64,000 nucleotides of DNA from B73-G16 sp964611295 (GTDB taxonomy: Bacteria > Desulfobacterota > B13-G15), in assembly GCA_964611295.1 (NCBI GenBank), contig CAZSWV010000003.1:1-64000 (forward strand), in the 5' to 3' direction. Below are positions 49,676-58,158 of the stretch, one piece after another. Position 1 is the stretch's first letter, and each line of letters opens with the position of its first letter. Position numbers and translations under genes: made by a program. The notes beneath the pieces were generated by a model, which did not search any database, was not told the origin of the DNA, and worked only from the letters and a program-made list of their open reading frames with translations.

Positions 49676-50298
49676 CCTTCCTTCCCTATGAGTTTGACAA
49701 ACCTACAAGGTCCGAGGTCTTCGCGCTTGTACCCATTGCTTAAGGCGGTTATACGGAAAAGCCTCTCCTGTCCATTTACGATCACAGGTATCACCATCTT
49801 GCCGCCTTCTTTGAGCTGGCTCAGCAGAGGCGAAGGAACTTGAGGGGCTGAAGCGCTAACCACGATCTTATCAAAAGGGGCCTCTTCAGGCCACCCCACG
49901 CTCCCATCCCCTACCTTTATCAGGACTTTCTCATATCCAAGGGCATCCAAAAGCCTCCTAGCCCTTTGTGCCAACTCGGGGATCCTTTCTACAGAAAAGA
50001 CCCTCTGACAAAGTTCGGCCAAAAGGGCAGTCATATAGCCTGAACCCGTCCCTATTTCGAGGACCTTATTCCCCTCCTCGAGCTCTAAGGCCTCAAGCAT
50101 CAAGGCTACAGTATAGGGCTGGGATATGGTTTGACCATATCCTATGGGCAAGGCCAAATCGAGATATGCTTTATCGGCCAAGGCCTCGGGCACAAACAGA
50201 TGCCTCGGTACCTTAGACATAGCTTTTATTACCCTCCAATCCTTGATCCCTCTGGATAGGAGCTGCTCTTGTACCATCCTCCTGAGCGGTCCCCTCAT
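49657..50298 (-). CDS. pcm: protein-L-isoaspartate O-methyltransferase
   Basis: 213 residues. SAM-binding motif VLEIGTGSGYMTALLAEL, N-terminal MSKVPRHLFVPEA, and GYGQTISQPYTVALM. It repairs isoaspartyl damage in aged or heated proteins. Overlaps mutS by 4 nt and the LOG-like gene by 19 nt. Confidence 0.95.
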   Translation of the reverse strand: MRGPLRRMVQEQLLSRGIKDWRVIKAMSKVPRHLFVPEALADKAYLDLALPIGYGQTISQPYTVALMLEALELEEGNKVLEIGTGSGYMTALLAELCQRVFSVERIPELAQRARRLLDALGYEKVLIKVGDGSVGWPEEAPFDKIVVSASAPQVPSPLLSQLKEGGKMVIPVIVNGQERLFRITALSNGYKREDLGPCRFVKLIGKEGWKDDK

Positions 50299-52841
50299 CC
50301 CTCAAGCTGTTTCCATCTGAAAAGGAGTTTCAGGGCCTCAAGAGGCGTTAGATAATTGGGATCTATAGACCTTAACTCCTCCAGGACCTTCGAGCGAGGC
50401 TGGTGGAAAAGGGAAAGCTGGAGGTCCTTTTTGCCCATCAGTGTCCCTTCCTGGGCCCTCCTTTCGAGTTCCTTGAGGACTTCCTTTGCCCTTTGGAGGA
50501 CAACCTCCGGCAAACCGGCCAGTTTGGCCACCTGGATCCCATAGCTCTTGCTCATCCCCCCTGGCCTCAGTTCCCTAAGGAAGACGACCTCGCCCCGATA
50601 TTCCTTGACGGCAATATGGTAGTTCTTGACCCTGGGCAATAACGATTCCAACTCCACAAGCTCGTGGTAATGGGTGGCAAACAAGGTCTTTGAGCGGTTG
50701 ACGTTGTGTAGATGTTCCACAACCGCCCAGGCTATCGAAATGCCATCGTAAGTACTTGTGCCTCGTCCTATTTCATCAAGGACCACAAGGCTACGGCACG
50801 TGGCCTCCCTTAAGATAGTGGCCGTCTCCTTCATCTCCACCATGAAGGTGCTTTGTCCTCGGGCGATGTCGTCCGAAGCCCCTATCCGTGAGAAGATCCT
50901 ATCGGTCAAGGCAATTTTGGCCTCTTTAGCGGGGACAAAAGACCCCATGTGGGCCATCAAGACGATCAAGGCTACTTGTCGGATATATGTGGATTTCCCC
51001 GCCATGTTCGGCCCGGTGATTATTAGGACCTGGTTATCCCTGAGGTCAAGCCTTGCGTCATTCGGTACAAAAGGCTCAGAGATGGACCTTTCGATCACAG
51101 GATGCCTTCCCTCGATTATCACGATCTCATCGCCTTCGTGCACTTCGGGCCTAACGTAATGGTTCCTTGAAGCCGCTTCTGCCAGGGATTGAAGTGCGTC
51201 AATCACCCCTATCCCCTGGGCGATGAGTTGTAGTTGCCTGAGGTAGCCCAAAGCACGTTCCCGTATCTCGGAAAAAAGCTCACGCTCAAGCCCCCTGATC
51301 CTTTCTTCAGCGCTCAAGACTTTCTCCTCGTATTCCTTCAGTTCGGCTGTAACGAAGCGCTCAGCACCTACTAAGGTCTGTTTCCTTACGTAGTCCTTGG
51401 GCACAAGATGGAGGTTTGACCTGGTCACCTCTATGTAGTAACCGAAGACCTGGTTATACCCCACGCGAAGGTTTTGAATGCCAGTCCTTTGTCTTTCCCT
51501 TTCTTCCAGTTCGGCTATCCACCTTTTGGCATTGCGGCTCAGGTTCCGCAGTTCATCAAGCTCTTGGTTATACCCTTCCCTTATTATCCCTCCCTCTGAT
51601 AGGGATTGGGGCGGATCGTCCACAAGGGCCTTCTGTAGAAGCTCAAGGAGCTCCTGAGGGACTTTTAGGGAAGACCTCGTCCTTACCAAAAGGGGTGAGG
51701 AAAACCCCTCCAATAGCCGGGCGATTTCGGGTATCTTGCTGAGGGCTTCCCTAAGCAAGCCAAGATCCCTTGGGGTTGTCCTGTTTAAGGCCAATCGCGA
51801 ACAAAGCCTTTCGAGGTCCACTAAGCCCTTGAGCGCTTCCCTCAACTTGGATCGTTCCCAAGGGCTTTCCTTCAACTCCTCAACGGCCTCTTGCCTCTCC
51901 CTTATCGCCCCGAGGTCCAAAAGCGGATAAAGGAGCCAATGCCTTAACTTCCTCTTGCCTATGGATGTCACCGTAAAGTCCAGGACCGAAAGGAGGGTCG
52001 GGGCTCCTCTTTGGGATTGCACTAGCTCTAGATTCCTCTGCGTAGTCTCATCTATCACCAGAAATTCCCTGAGCTCATAGGACTCAAAAGGCCTTATGTG
52101 TAAAGGCTCGCCCCCTTGTGTGGTTTGGACATACCTTAGGACCGCAGAAGCCGCACGTTTAAGCCCTGAAGGTATAGCCTCAGGTAGGAAAGGGTCCTCG
52201 AGTTCTGAAAAATCCCCTTCTGGCAGAAATTCTATAAGGACCCGCTCGAGCTCCTTTGACAACCACCCCCTTAGTAACTCCTCGCCTTCTGGCAGTAAGA
52301 TCTCCCTTGGCGAGTTTCTCTTCAACTCCGCCAGAAGAAGCCCTTCCTCTTCTATAAGGGTCCCACGGAACTCACCTGTGGAAAGGTCGAAGAACACAAG
52401 TCCGTATTTGCCGCCTTGGGGGTAAAGGGAAGCAAGGTAGTTGTTACCTTCTGGCAGGTTCTCCTCTTCTACCACCATCCCCGGGGTTATAACCCTCACT
52501 ACCTCCCTTTTCACAATTCCCTTTGCCTGTCGAGGATCCTCTACCTGTTCGCATATAGCTACCTTATACCCATGGTCCAGAAGTTTGGATATGTAAGAAG
52601 CAGCCGCCTTCATAGGTACCCCGCACATGGGGATGGGGTTTTCCTTGCCCTTTTCGCGGGTGGTCAAGGCTATGTCCAAGACACGGGAGGCCGTAATAGC
52701 GTCTTCGAAGAACATTTCGTAGAAATCACCCATCTGGAAAAAGAGGATACAATCGGGAAAGCGGGCCTTAAGCTCTAGGTACTGCCTCATTGCGGGGGTG
52801 AGTTCTTCCCCCTGTACTCCTTTTAGCACCTCAAAACCCAT
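50295..52841 (-). CDS. mutS: DNA mismatch repair protein MutS
   Basis: About 848 residues from ATG 52841 (a TTG at 52856 would add five; neither has a clear RBS). Mismatch-binding FFQMGDFYEMFF (Phe-x-Glu wedge), connector and clamp domains, ATPase with Walker A GPNMAGKST and SFMVEMKETATILREA, Walker B LVVLDEIGRGTSTYDG, ending with the dimerisation region. No mutL in the window. First gene of the mutS-pcm-LOG-nlpD-rpoS block. Confidence 0.96.
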   Translation of the reverse strand: MGFEVLKGVQGEELTPAMRQYLELKARFPDCILFFQMGDFYEMFFEDAITASRVLDIALTTREKGKENPIPMCGVPMKAAASYISKLLDHGYKVAICEQVEDPRQAKGIVKREVVRVITPGMVVEEENLPEGNNYLASLYPQGGKYGLVFFDLSTGEFRGTLIEEEGLLLAELKRNSPREILLPEGEELLRGWLSKELERVLIEFLPEGDFSELEDPFLPEAIPSGLKRAASAVLRYVQTTQGGEPLHIRPFESYELREFLVIDETTQRNLELVQSQRGAPTLLSVLDFTVTSIGKRKLRHWLLYPLLDLGAIRERQEAVEELKESPWERSKLREALKGLVDLERLCSRLALNRTTPRDLGLLREALSKIPEIARLLEGFSSPLLVRTRSSLKVPQELLELLQKALVDDPPQSLSEGGIIREGYNQELDELRNLSRNAKRWIAELEERERQRTGIQNLRVGYNQVFGYYIEVTRSNLHLVPKDYVRKQTLVGAERFVTAELKEYEEKVLSAEERIRGLERELFSEIRERALGYLRQLQLIAQGIGVIDALQSLAEAASRNHYVRPEVHEGDEIVIIEGRHPVIERSISEPFVPNDARLDLRDNQVLIITGPNMAGKSTYIRQVALIVLMAHMGSFVPAKEAKIALTDRIFSRIGASDDIARGQSTFMVEMKETATILREATCRSLVVLDEIGRGTSTYDGISIAWAVVEHLHNVNRSKTLFATHYHELVELESLLPRVKNYHIAVKEYRGEVVFLRELRPGGMSKSYGIQVAKLAGLPEVVLQRAKEVLKELERRAQEGTLMGKKDLQLSLFHQPRSKVLEELRSIDPNYLTPLEALKLLFRWKQLEG

Positions 52842-52916
52842 GGAAGGCAAAGACAATCTACCACAAACCCCAAGCCTTAAAAAGACGCCTTTTGGAAACA
52901 GGCCCCTTATATCACA

Positions 52917-54143
52917 TCAGGGCGATTCTGGAGTTGGCGGGTAACCTGCCTTACGTAAGGCTTCCTCAAGGGCTTCTTTAGGGACTTGGCCTTCAACCCC
53001 CACCTTTTTCTCCTTCAGGTCCACTACCACGCGTTCTACCCCTTCTAACTGCTTCAAGGTCTCCTCTATACGGGCCTTACAACCCTCGCAGCTCATAGTA
53101 GGTACTCGAAATGTGTATCTCATAACCTCTACCTCCCCTCTACTTGCCTTGGACAGACGTTCCCTCAAAAAAGCCCCTCCTATAACGAGAACGAGCAAAG
53201 CCCCTGTGATCCCTTTTAACCAAGGAGGTAAGAACTCGCCACCCGGTTTGAAGAACTCCGGAACCCCCTCTGCCCATCCCCATAACAGATTCATAACCCA
53301 ACCCAAGAGGAAGGCCGAACCTATGACCGAGAGCAAATAAGTGGAAACCGCCTTCTTGCCGAGGCGCGAGTACACAAAGCCTACGGTCACAGCGTTTGTG
53401 GCAGGGCCGGCTATGAGAAACACCAGGGCAGCCCCTGGGGACATCCCCTTTGCCATCAAGGCGAAGGCGATGGGGATAGACCCTGTAGCGCATACGTAAA
53501 GGGGAACCGATACGCCTAATATCGCTAAGAACTCCAGTAATTGACGTTCCCTGAGGGGTTCAAAGGCCCCTTGGGGAACAAAGGCACCTAAGGCACCGCC
53601 TACAAGGACTCCCAAAACCAGCCATTTCCCTATGTCCTTTGGAAGCTCTACAAAACCGTAACGGAAAGTCTCTAAAAACCTATTGGCATAAGGCCTTTGG
53701 GAAAGGTGGCATTTGGCCCCCTTGTCCCTTTCCTCCGGAAATAGAAAAGATAAAAGGCCCACGGCAAGCCCAGACAGCATGGAGGCAAGGGGTCTGAAGA
53801 TGGCAAAGAGAGGACCGAGTAGGGAATAAGTAGCCAAAATGGAATCGACACCTGTAGTCGGGGTCGAGGTCATGAAGGCAAGGACCGCCCCTTTGGAGGC
53901 CCCTTGTTGGTGCAAGGTGGCAGCAACTGGAATCACCCCACATGAACAAAGGGGCAAAGGTATTCCAAACAAGGTGGCCTTCCACACCGAAGAAAAGGAA
54001 GGGTTACCTAGATGCTTGGTAATGAACCCCTCGCGTAAAAAGGCATGGATTATACCCCCCATTAACATCCCTAAAAGGAGGTATGGGCTCATCTCCACCC
54101 ATAGCCTCGTAGAGCCTTTTACTAGCTCGTAAAGGTAATTCAT
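52917..54143 (-). CDS. SO_0444-type Cu/Zn efflux permease with C-terminal HMA domain
   Basis: 408 residues. About eight to ten membrane helices of the DUF318/ArsP-like permease family (PLPLCSCGVIPVA, GVSVPLYVCATGSIPIAFALM, GPATNAVTVGF), then an HMA domain with SCEGCKARI (CxxC) from about residue 345. Paired cysteines in the membrane part are typical of metal(loid) efflux permeases. Start coupled to the MOSC gene (ATG overlap). Confidence 0.85.
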   Translation of the reverse strand: MNYLYELVKGSTRLWVEMSPYLLLGMLMGGIIHAFLREGFITKHLGNPSFSSVWKATLFGIPLPLCSCGVIPVAATLHQQGASKGAVLAFMTSTPTTGVDSILATYSLLGPLFAIFRPLASMLSGLAVGLLSFLFPEERDKGAKCHLSQRPYANRFLETFRYGFVELPKDIGKWLVLGVLVGGALGAFVPQGAFEPLRERQLLEFLAILGVSVPLYVCATGSIPIAFALMAKGMSPGAALVFLIAGPATNAVTVGFVYSRLGKKAVSTYLLSVIGSAFLLGWVMNLLWGWAEGVPEFFKPGGEFLPPWLKGITGALLVLVIGGAFLRERLSKASRGEVEVMRYTFRVPTMSCEGCKARIEETLKQLEGVERVVVDLKEKKVGVEGQVPKEALEEALRKAGYPPTPESP

Positions 54144-54586
54144 CCGGAAAGGACCTCTACTTCGTCTCCTGCCCTAACTTGCCCACCCCTTATGACCCTG
54201 GCAAAGACGCCCTCACGCGGCATTATACAATCACCCACCTGCCGGTAGATGGCACACCTCGAGTGGCATTCCTTGCCTATCTGGGTCACCTCCAGAATGA
54301 CCTCACCTACCCTGAGCCTTGTCCCCGGTTTGAGGTCCGATAACCTTATACCCCTGATAGTGAGGTTTTCGGCAAAGTCCCCTGGACCCACCTCAAGCCC
54401 AAGGCTTCTCATGTAGAGGATACTCTCTTCGGAAAGGAGGCTCACTTGTCTCGACCCCCCTTTTTCGGCATGGCCATCTCCTATAAGCCCGTAATCTACT
54501 TCAAAGGAACCCACCTCAACAGGCCTCTTCTTCGTCCCCTTTTCGGGGCTGAGACACACTGCCAATACCTCTCCCTTCAGTTTCAC
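54140..54586 (-). CDS. MOSC-domain protein
   Basis: 148 residues, a stand-alone MOSC (molybdenum cofactor sulfurase C-terminal) domain. Conserved LTIRGIRLSDL and GKECHSRCAIYRQVGDCIMPREGVFARV with the key Cys. These domains handle cofactor-bound sulfur. Start GTG 54586; lies between the permease and the MoeB/ThiF gene with 4-nt overlaps, suggesting sulfur transfer for the Mo/W cofactor. Confidence 0.88.
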   Translation of the reverse strand: MKLKGEVLAVCLSPEKGTKKRPVEVGSFEVDYGLIGDGHAEKGGSRQVSLLSEESILYMRSLGLEVGPGDFAENLTIRGIRLSDLKPGTRLRVGEVILEVTQIGKECHSRCAIYRQVGDCIMPREGVFARVIRGGQVRAGDEVEVLSG

Positions 54587-55326
54587 GCCTTACCTCCACA
54601 CACTGGACAAAGGGGGTTCCTTTCTACCTTTACCACCGTAAACTCCATGGTCTCGGCATTTATCAGCAACAACCTACCTATAAGCGGTTCCCCTATCCCA
54701 GCAAGTACCTTTATGGCTTCTGCAACTTCAAGGCTAGACACTACCACAGGCGTAAATCCAAAGACAGGGAAGGGTCTTGGGCCTTCTATGTCTTTTGGGA
54801 AAACACACCGTAAACAAGGACCTTGTCCGGGCAAGACAGTGGTCACCTGACCCATAAAACCATAGATCCCCCCGTGTACGAAAGGTATGCCAAGCTCTAT
54901 ACAGGCCTTGTTGAGTACAAAACGCGTAGCCATGTTGTCCATGGCATCGACCACAAGCTGAGCCCCATTTAAAAGTTCAAAAACGTTCTCCTCTGTTATC
55001 CTTTCCTCAAAAGCCTTGAATTGGACCGTAGGGTTTAGCCTCTGTAATTTCCTCAAGGCAGATTCTACCTTCATCCTCCCGATGTCCTCGTCCCAGTGCA
55101 GGAGCTGGCGGTTGAGGTTTGACAGCTCGACCTTGTCGCAGTCTATTATGGTGATCCTCCCCACACCAGCTGCCGCAAGCAACATGGAAGCCGTGGATCC
55201 CAACCCTCCCACGCCTGCCACAACCACGTGAGCCCCTTTTAACTTCCTTTGCCCTTCCTCCCCGAAAGAAGGCCAGAGGATCTGCCTACTGTAGCGCTCA
55301 AGGTCATAGGGGGTTAGTTCTACCAT
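54583..55326 (-). CDS. MoeB/ThiF/HesA-family adenylyltransferase
   Basis: 247 residues. ATP site VVAGVGGLGSTASMLL (GVGGLG 38-43), IIDCDKVELSNLNRQLLH, and two zinc pairs CLRC and CPVC. The thioester-type Cys present in ThiF near the crossover loop is absent (GPRPFPVFGFTPVV), so it resembles MoeB in only needing adenylation. No MoaD or ThiS carrier gene is adjacent. Gene order MoeB-MOSC supports molybdopterin synthesis or sulfur loading. Confidence 0.85.
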   Translation of the reverse strand: MVELTPYDLERYSRQILWPSFGEEGQRKLKGAHVVVAGVGGLGSTASMLLAAAGVGRITIIDCDKVELSNLNRQLLHWDEDIGRMKVESALRKLQRLNPTVQFKAFEERITEENVFELLNGAQLVVDAMDNMATRFVLNKACIELGIPFVHGGIYGFMGQVTTVLPGQGPCLRCVFPKDIEGPRPFPVFGFTPVVVSSLEVAEAIKVLAGIGEPLIGRLLLINAETMEFTVVKVERNPLCPVCGGKA

Positions 55327-55329
55327 CTC

Positions 55330-55614
55330 CTATGTCTTTTCCCGCTCCTTTTCAGACAAAAAAGAGCAATAGGCTCTAAAGAGGGCCTCTTTGTAATCCA
55401 CCTCGTAGTTTTGAGGCACGTAATTCCTCTTGGATACTTCCTCTAAGAGGGCTTCTTTTACTTCCTCCTCGTCCTTTATGCCCCTTTGCATTACGTTAAG
55501 AAAGGCCTCTTCAAGGCCTATAACTCCAACCAATACGCCTTTTATCTGGAGCATCTTTAAGTCTTCTTGAACAGCCCCCGTACAACAGGTACAGATGGGT
55601 TTATCCTTTTCCAT
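55330..55614 (-). CDS. hypothetical protein with N-terminal CxCC motif
   Basis: 94 residues, not assigned to a family. It begins MEKDKPICTCCTGAVQEDL, giving three clustered cysteines, followed by a mostly helical, acidic-basic alternating body (GIKDEEEVKEALLEEVSKRN). It starts behind an AT-rich leader 96 nt from hcp and is 3 nt upstream of the MoeB/ThiF gene, so it is probably the first gene of the MoeB-MOSC-permease operon. The cysteines suggest metal binding or sulfur handling. Confidence 0.6.
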   Translation of the reverse strand: MEKDKPICTCCTGAVQEDLKMLQIKGVLVGVIGLEEAFLNVMQRGIKDEEEVKEALLEEVSKRNYVPQNYEVDYKEALFRAYCSFLSEKEREKT

Positions 55615-55710
55615 TGCCTCTTGCTATCTTTCATCCTACATCATCTCCTGACACATTGAAAGATGCCCTCTGCCTCCGCAACTCTCCATAGGCTTCGTAA
55701 AGGCCACACG

Positions 55711-57351
55711 TTAACTTTCCCTGGAGAGTGCCTGGGCTAGGTCCTTTAGAGGGTCTGTCACGGTCCTTATGTCGTAATCCCTCCTTAGAAGTTCAAGGAC
55801 CTTAGGCGTTAAGAAGGCAGGAAGGCTTGGGCCGATCATTATCCCCTTTATACCGAGGTAAAGGAGGGTGAGCAGTATGGCCAGGGCCTTTTGCTCATAC
55901 CAGGAGACGACAAGCGTCAAGGGGAGTTGGTTTACCTCTACACCCAGGGCATCTGCTAAGGCCTGGGCCACCTTTATGGCAGAGTAGGCGTCGTTGCATT
56001 GACCCATATCAAGGATACGGGGAATACCCTCTATCGTGCCTAGGTCCTCGGCAAAGAAGCGGAACTTCCCGCACGCAAGGGTCAATACCACTGTGTCTTT
56101 TGGGGCCCTGAGGACGAACTCTCGGTAATAGTCCCTTTCTTTCTTCCTGCCATCACATCCGCCTACAAGGAAAAAGTGCCTGATTTTGCCCTCGCGCACC
56201 GCATCTAGGACCTTGTCTGCTAACTCCATCACCGCGTTTCTTGCAAAACCCACCATGACCTGTCCCTTTTCCTCCTCGGTATCAAACCCGGGTAGCTCAA
56301 AGGCCGTCTTTATGACCTCCGAGAAGTCCTCGCCTCTTACGTGTTTCACGCCAGGGTAGCCCACAGGACCGCAGGTGAACAGCCTTCCTTTGTAGTCCTC
56401 CTTAGGCGGCACAAGGCAGTTAGTAGTCATAAGGATAGGACCAGGGAAAAGGGGGAACTCCTTCTGTTGGTTCGCCCAAGAGGTACCGTAATGGCCGTAT
56501 AAGTGGCCGAACTCCTTGAGTTTGGGGTAACCATGGGCAGGAAGCATCTCACCGTGGGTGTAAACGTAAACGCCCTTGTCTGCTGTCTGACGCAAAAGTA
56601 GTTCGAGATCCCTTAGGTCGTGCCCAGAGATCAAAACGGCCTTGCCAGCCTTATGCCCCAAGGGGACCACCGTAGGCTTCGGATGACCATAAGCAGACGT
56701 ATTTGCTTCGTCCAGAAGCTCCATAGTCCTCAGATTGACCTTGCCCGCCTCAAGAAGAAGTCCCAACCAGGAGGCCACATCCACCTTTTGGGGCTCAAGA
56801 TAAGCGGCAAGTCCTTTGTAAAGGAAGTCATAAATGGCCTGGTCCTCCTTGCCGAGCCTCTGGGCATGATAGGCATAAGCCGCTATACCCTTAAGCGCGA
56901 CAAGTAACGTGTAGCTGAGATAGAAGACCTCAGGATCCAAAACCTCTTTCCTCGTTTCCGGACTAACCCTCTTTGCCTGTTCAAGGAGCGTACCTTCATC
57001 TTGAGCCGGTACAAAGTCTACAGCCTCATGCGAGGGCACAGTCCTCGATTTCTCTGAAAGCCTCCACTTCAACTCATCCCTATAATCTATGGTTCTCTTG
57101 AGGTATTCCCTCATACGTTCCTTGTCGAAATTCACGTTGGTCTTAGTGGAGAAAAGGGCCTCGCACAAAAAGGCGTTTATCTGATTCAAGTCAATCCCCG
57201 TTTCCCTGGCCTCCTGGAGACAAAGGGCCAATCCGCCCAGGACGTATACCAGGAGGTCCTGAAGGTAAGCCACTTCTGGGGGTTTCCCACAGACCCCTAA
57301 TTTAACACACCCTTGTCCCTTCGCCGTCTCTTCGCATTGAAGGCATAACAT
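55711..57351 (-). CDS. hcp: hybrid cluster protein (hydroxylamine reductase / NO reductase)
   Basis: 546 residues, class with the clostridial/Desulfovibrio-type N-terminal motif C3-x2-C6-x8-C15-x5-C21. C-terminal hybrid-cluster ligands appear in GGCDGRKKERDYY, LTLACGKFRF and DMGQCNDAYSA. It detoxifies nitric oxide/hydroxylamine in the cytoplasm. RBS AAAGGAGGT and a promoter with TATAGT (57380-57385) lie upstream, with an HcpR-type box at a spacing fitting class II activation by the divergent Crp/Fnr protein. Confidence 0.95.
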   Translation of the reverse strand: MLCLQCEETAKGQGCVKLGVCGKPPEVAYLQDLLVYVLGGLALCLQEARETGIDLNQINAFLCEALFSTKTNVNFDKERMREYLKRTIDYRDELKWRLSEKSRTVPSHEAVDFVPAQDEGTLLEQAKRVSPETRKEVLDPEVFYLSYTLLVALKGIAAYAYHAQRLGKEDQAIYDFLYKGLAAYLEPQKVDVASWLGLLLEAGKVNLRTMELLDEANTSAYGHPKPTVVPLGHKAGKAVLISGHDLRDLELLLRQTADKGVYVYTHGEMLPAHGYPKLKEFGHLYGHYGTSWANQQKEFPLFPGPILMTTNCLVPPKEDYKGRLFTCGPVGYPGVKHVRGEDFSEVIKTAFELPGFDTEEEKGQVMVGFARNAVMELADKVLDAVREGKIRHFFLVGGCDGRKKERDYYREFVLRAPKDTVVLTLACGKFRFFAEDLGTIEGIPRILDMGQCNDAYSAIKVAQALADALGVEVNQLPLTLVVSWYEQKALAILLTLLYLGIKGIMIGPSLPAFLTPKVLELLRRDYDIRTVTDPLKDLAQALSRES

Positions 57352-57379
57352 CTTTCATACCTCCTTTTGTTTTTTCCTA

Positions 57380-57385
57380 ACTATA
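57380..57385 (-). promoter_or_regulatory. -10 box of the hcp promoter
   Basis: Minus-strand TATAGT, giving a predicted start near 57374. No good -35 hexamer is present, as expected for an activator-dependent promoter; the HcpR-like box is centred about 41.5 bases upstream. Confidence 0.5.
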
Positions 57386-57408
57386 ACCCATACCCTATTT
57401 TGGAAACC

Positions 57409-57422
57409 TTGACTTAGGTCAA
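57409..57422. promoter_or_regulatory. HcpR-type operator
   Basis: TTGACTTAGGTCAA is a perfect TTGAC-N4-GTCAA palindrome, the form described for HcpR in sulfate reducers. It lies in the 114-bp divergent region between hcp and the Crp/Fnr-family gene. Centre at 57415.5. Confidence 0.75.
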
Positions 57423-57465
57423 AAGCCCCCTTGTCTTGAAAATGGCTTTTTGATAGGGATGGTGT

Positions 57466-58158
57466 GTGTTTCGGGTATCAAAGGAAAAACTGCGACAGAT
57501 CCCGCTTTTTTCAGGCCTGAGCGATGAGGACCTTGAGGCCCTTTCCGAAACTTTTCTCTTTAAATCCTTCAGGCCCAAAGAGGTCATCTTCTATGAAGGG
57601 GAGGAAGGGCATGGATTCTTTGTGGTCCTTCGGGGTTTAGTTGAGGTCTTTAAGCTTTCAAGCGAAGGCAAAAAGCAGATCTTACATATCCTTGGTCCTG
57701 GAGAGCCTTTCGGTGAAGCAGCCGTGTTCGAGGGGGGGAAGTTCCCTGCCCATGCTTTGTCTTTGAGACAAAGCGAAGTCCTTTATTTCCCCAAGGAAAG
57801 TTTTTTAAAGCTCGTCAGGGAGAGGCCTGAAATCGCTCTGAGGATGCTTGCTGTAATGGCCCGTAGGCTTAAGGAGATGGTGTCTCTGGTTGAGGACCTG
57901 TCGCTGAAGGAGGTAACAGCACGTCTTGCTAGCTTCCTCTTTTACGCCTATCAGAGGGAGGGGAAAAAGGACTTACACCTTGAGTTCTCTAAGACCCAAC
58001 TGGCAGGGCTTTTGGGTACGGTCCCGGAGACCTTGTCCCGCGCCTTGAAACGTCTAAGCGAAGAGGGCCTAATTTCAGTTGAACCCAAGAGGATCGTGGT
58101 CAAGGACCCCTTGGGGTTACTAAAAAGAGGTACGGGAGATCTCGAGGCGTTTTTTTGA
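57466..58158 (+). CDS. Crp/Fnr-family regulator, probable HcpR
   Basis: 230 residues. N-terminal cyclic-nucleotide-like sensor fold (KEVIFYEGEEGHGFFVVLRGLVEVFK, GEPFGEAAVFEGG) and C-terminal helix-turn-helix (TQLAGLLGTVPETLSRALKRLSEEGLI). No N-terminal cysteine set for an Fnr cluster, consistent with heme/NO sensing as reported for HcpR. Start GTG 57466. Divergent to hcp across a matching box, so it likely controls hcp and itself. Confidence 0.87.
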   Translation: MFRVSKEKLRQIPLFSGLSDEDLEALSETFLFKSFRPKEVIFYEGEEGHGFFVVLRGLVEVFKLSSEGKKQILHILGPGEPFGEAAVFEGGKFPAHALSLRQSEVLYFPKESFLKLVRERPEIALRMLAVMARRLKEMVSLVEDLSLKEVTARLASFLFYAYQREGKKDLHLEFSKTQLAGLLGTVPETLSRALKRLSEEGLISVEPKRIVVKDPLGLLKRGTGDLEAFF

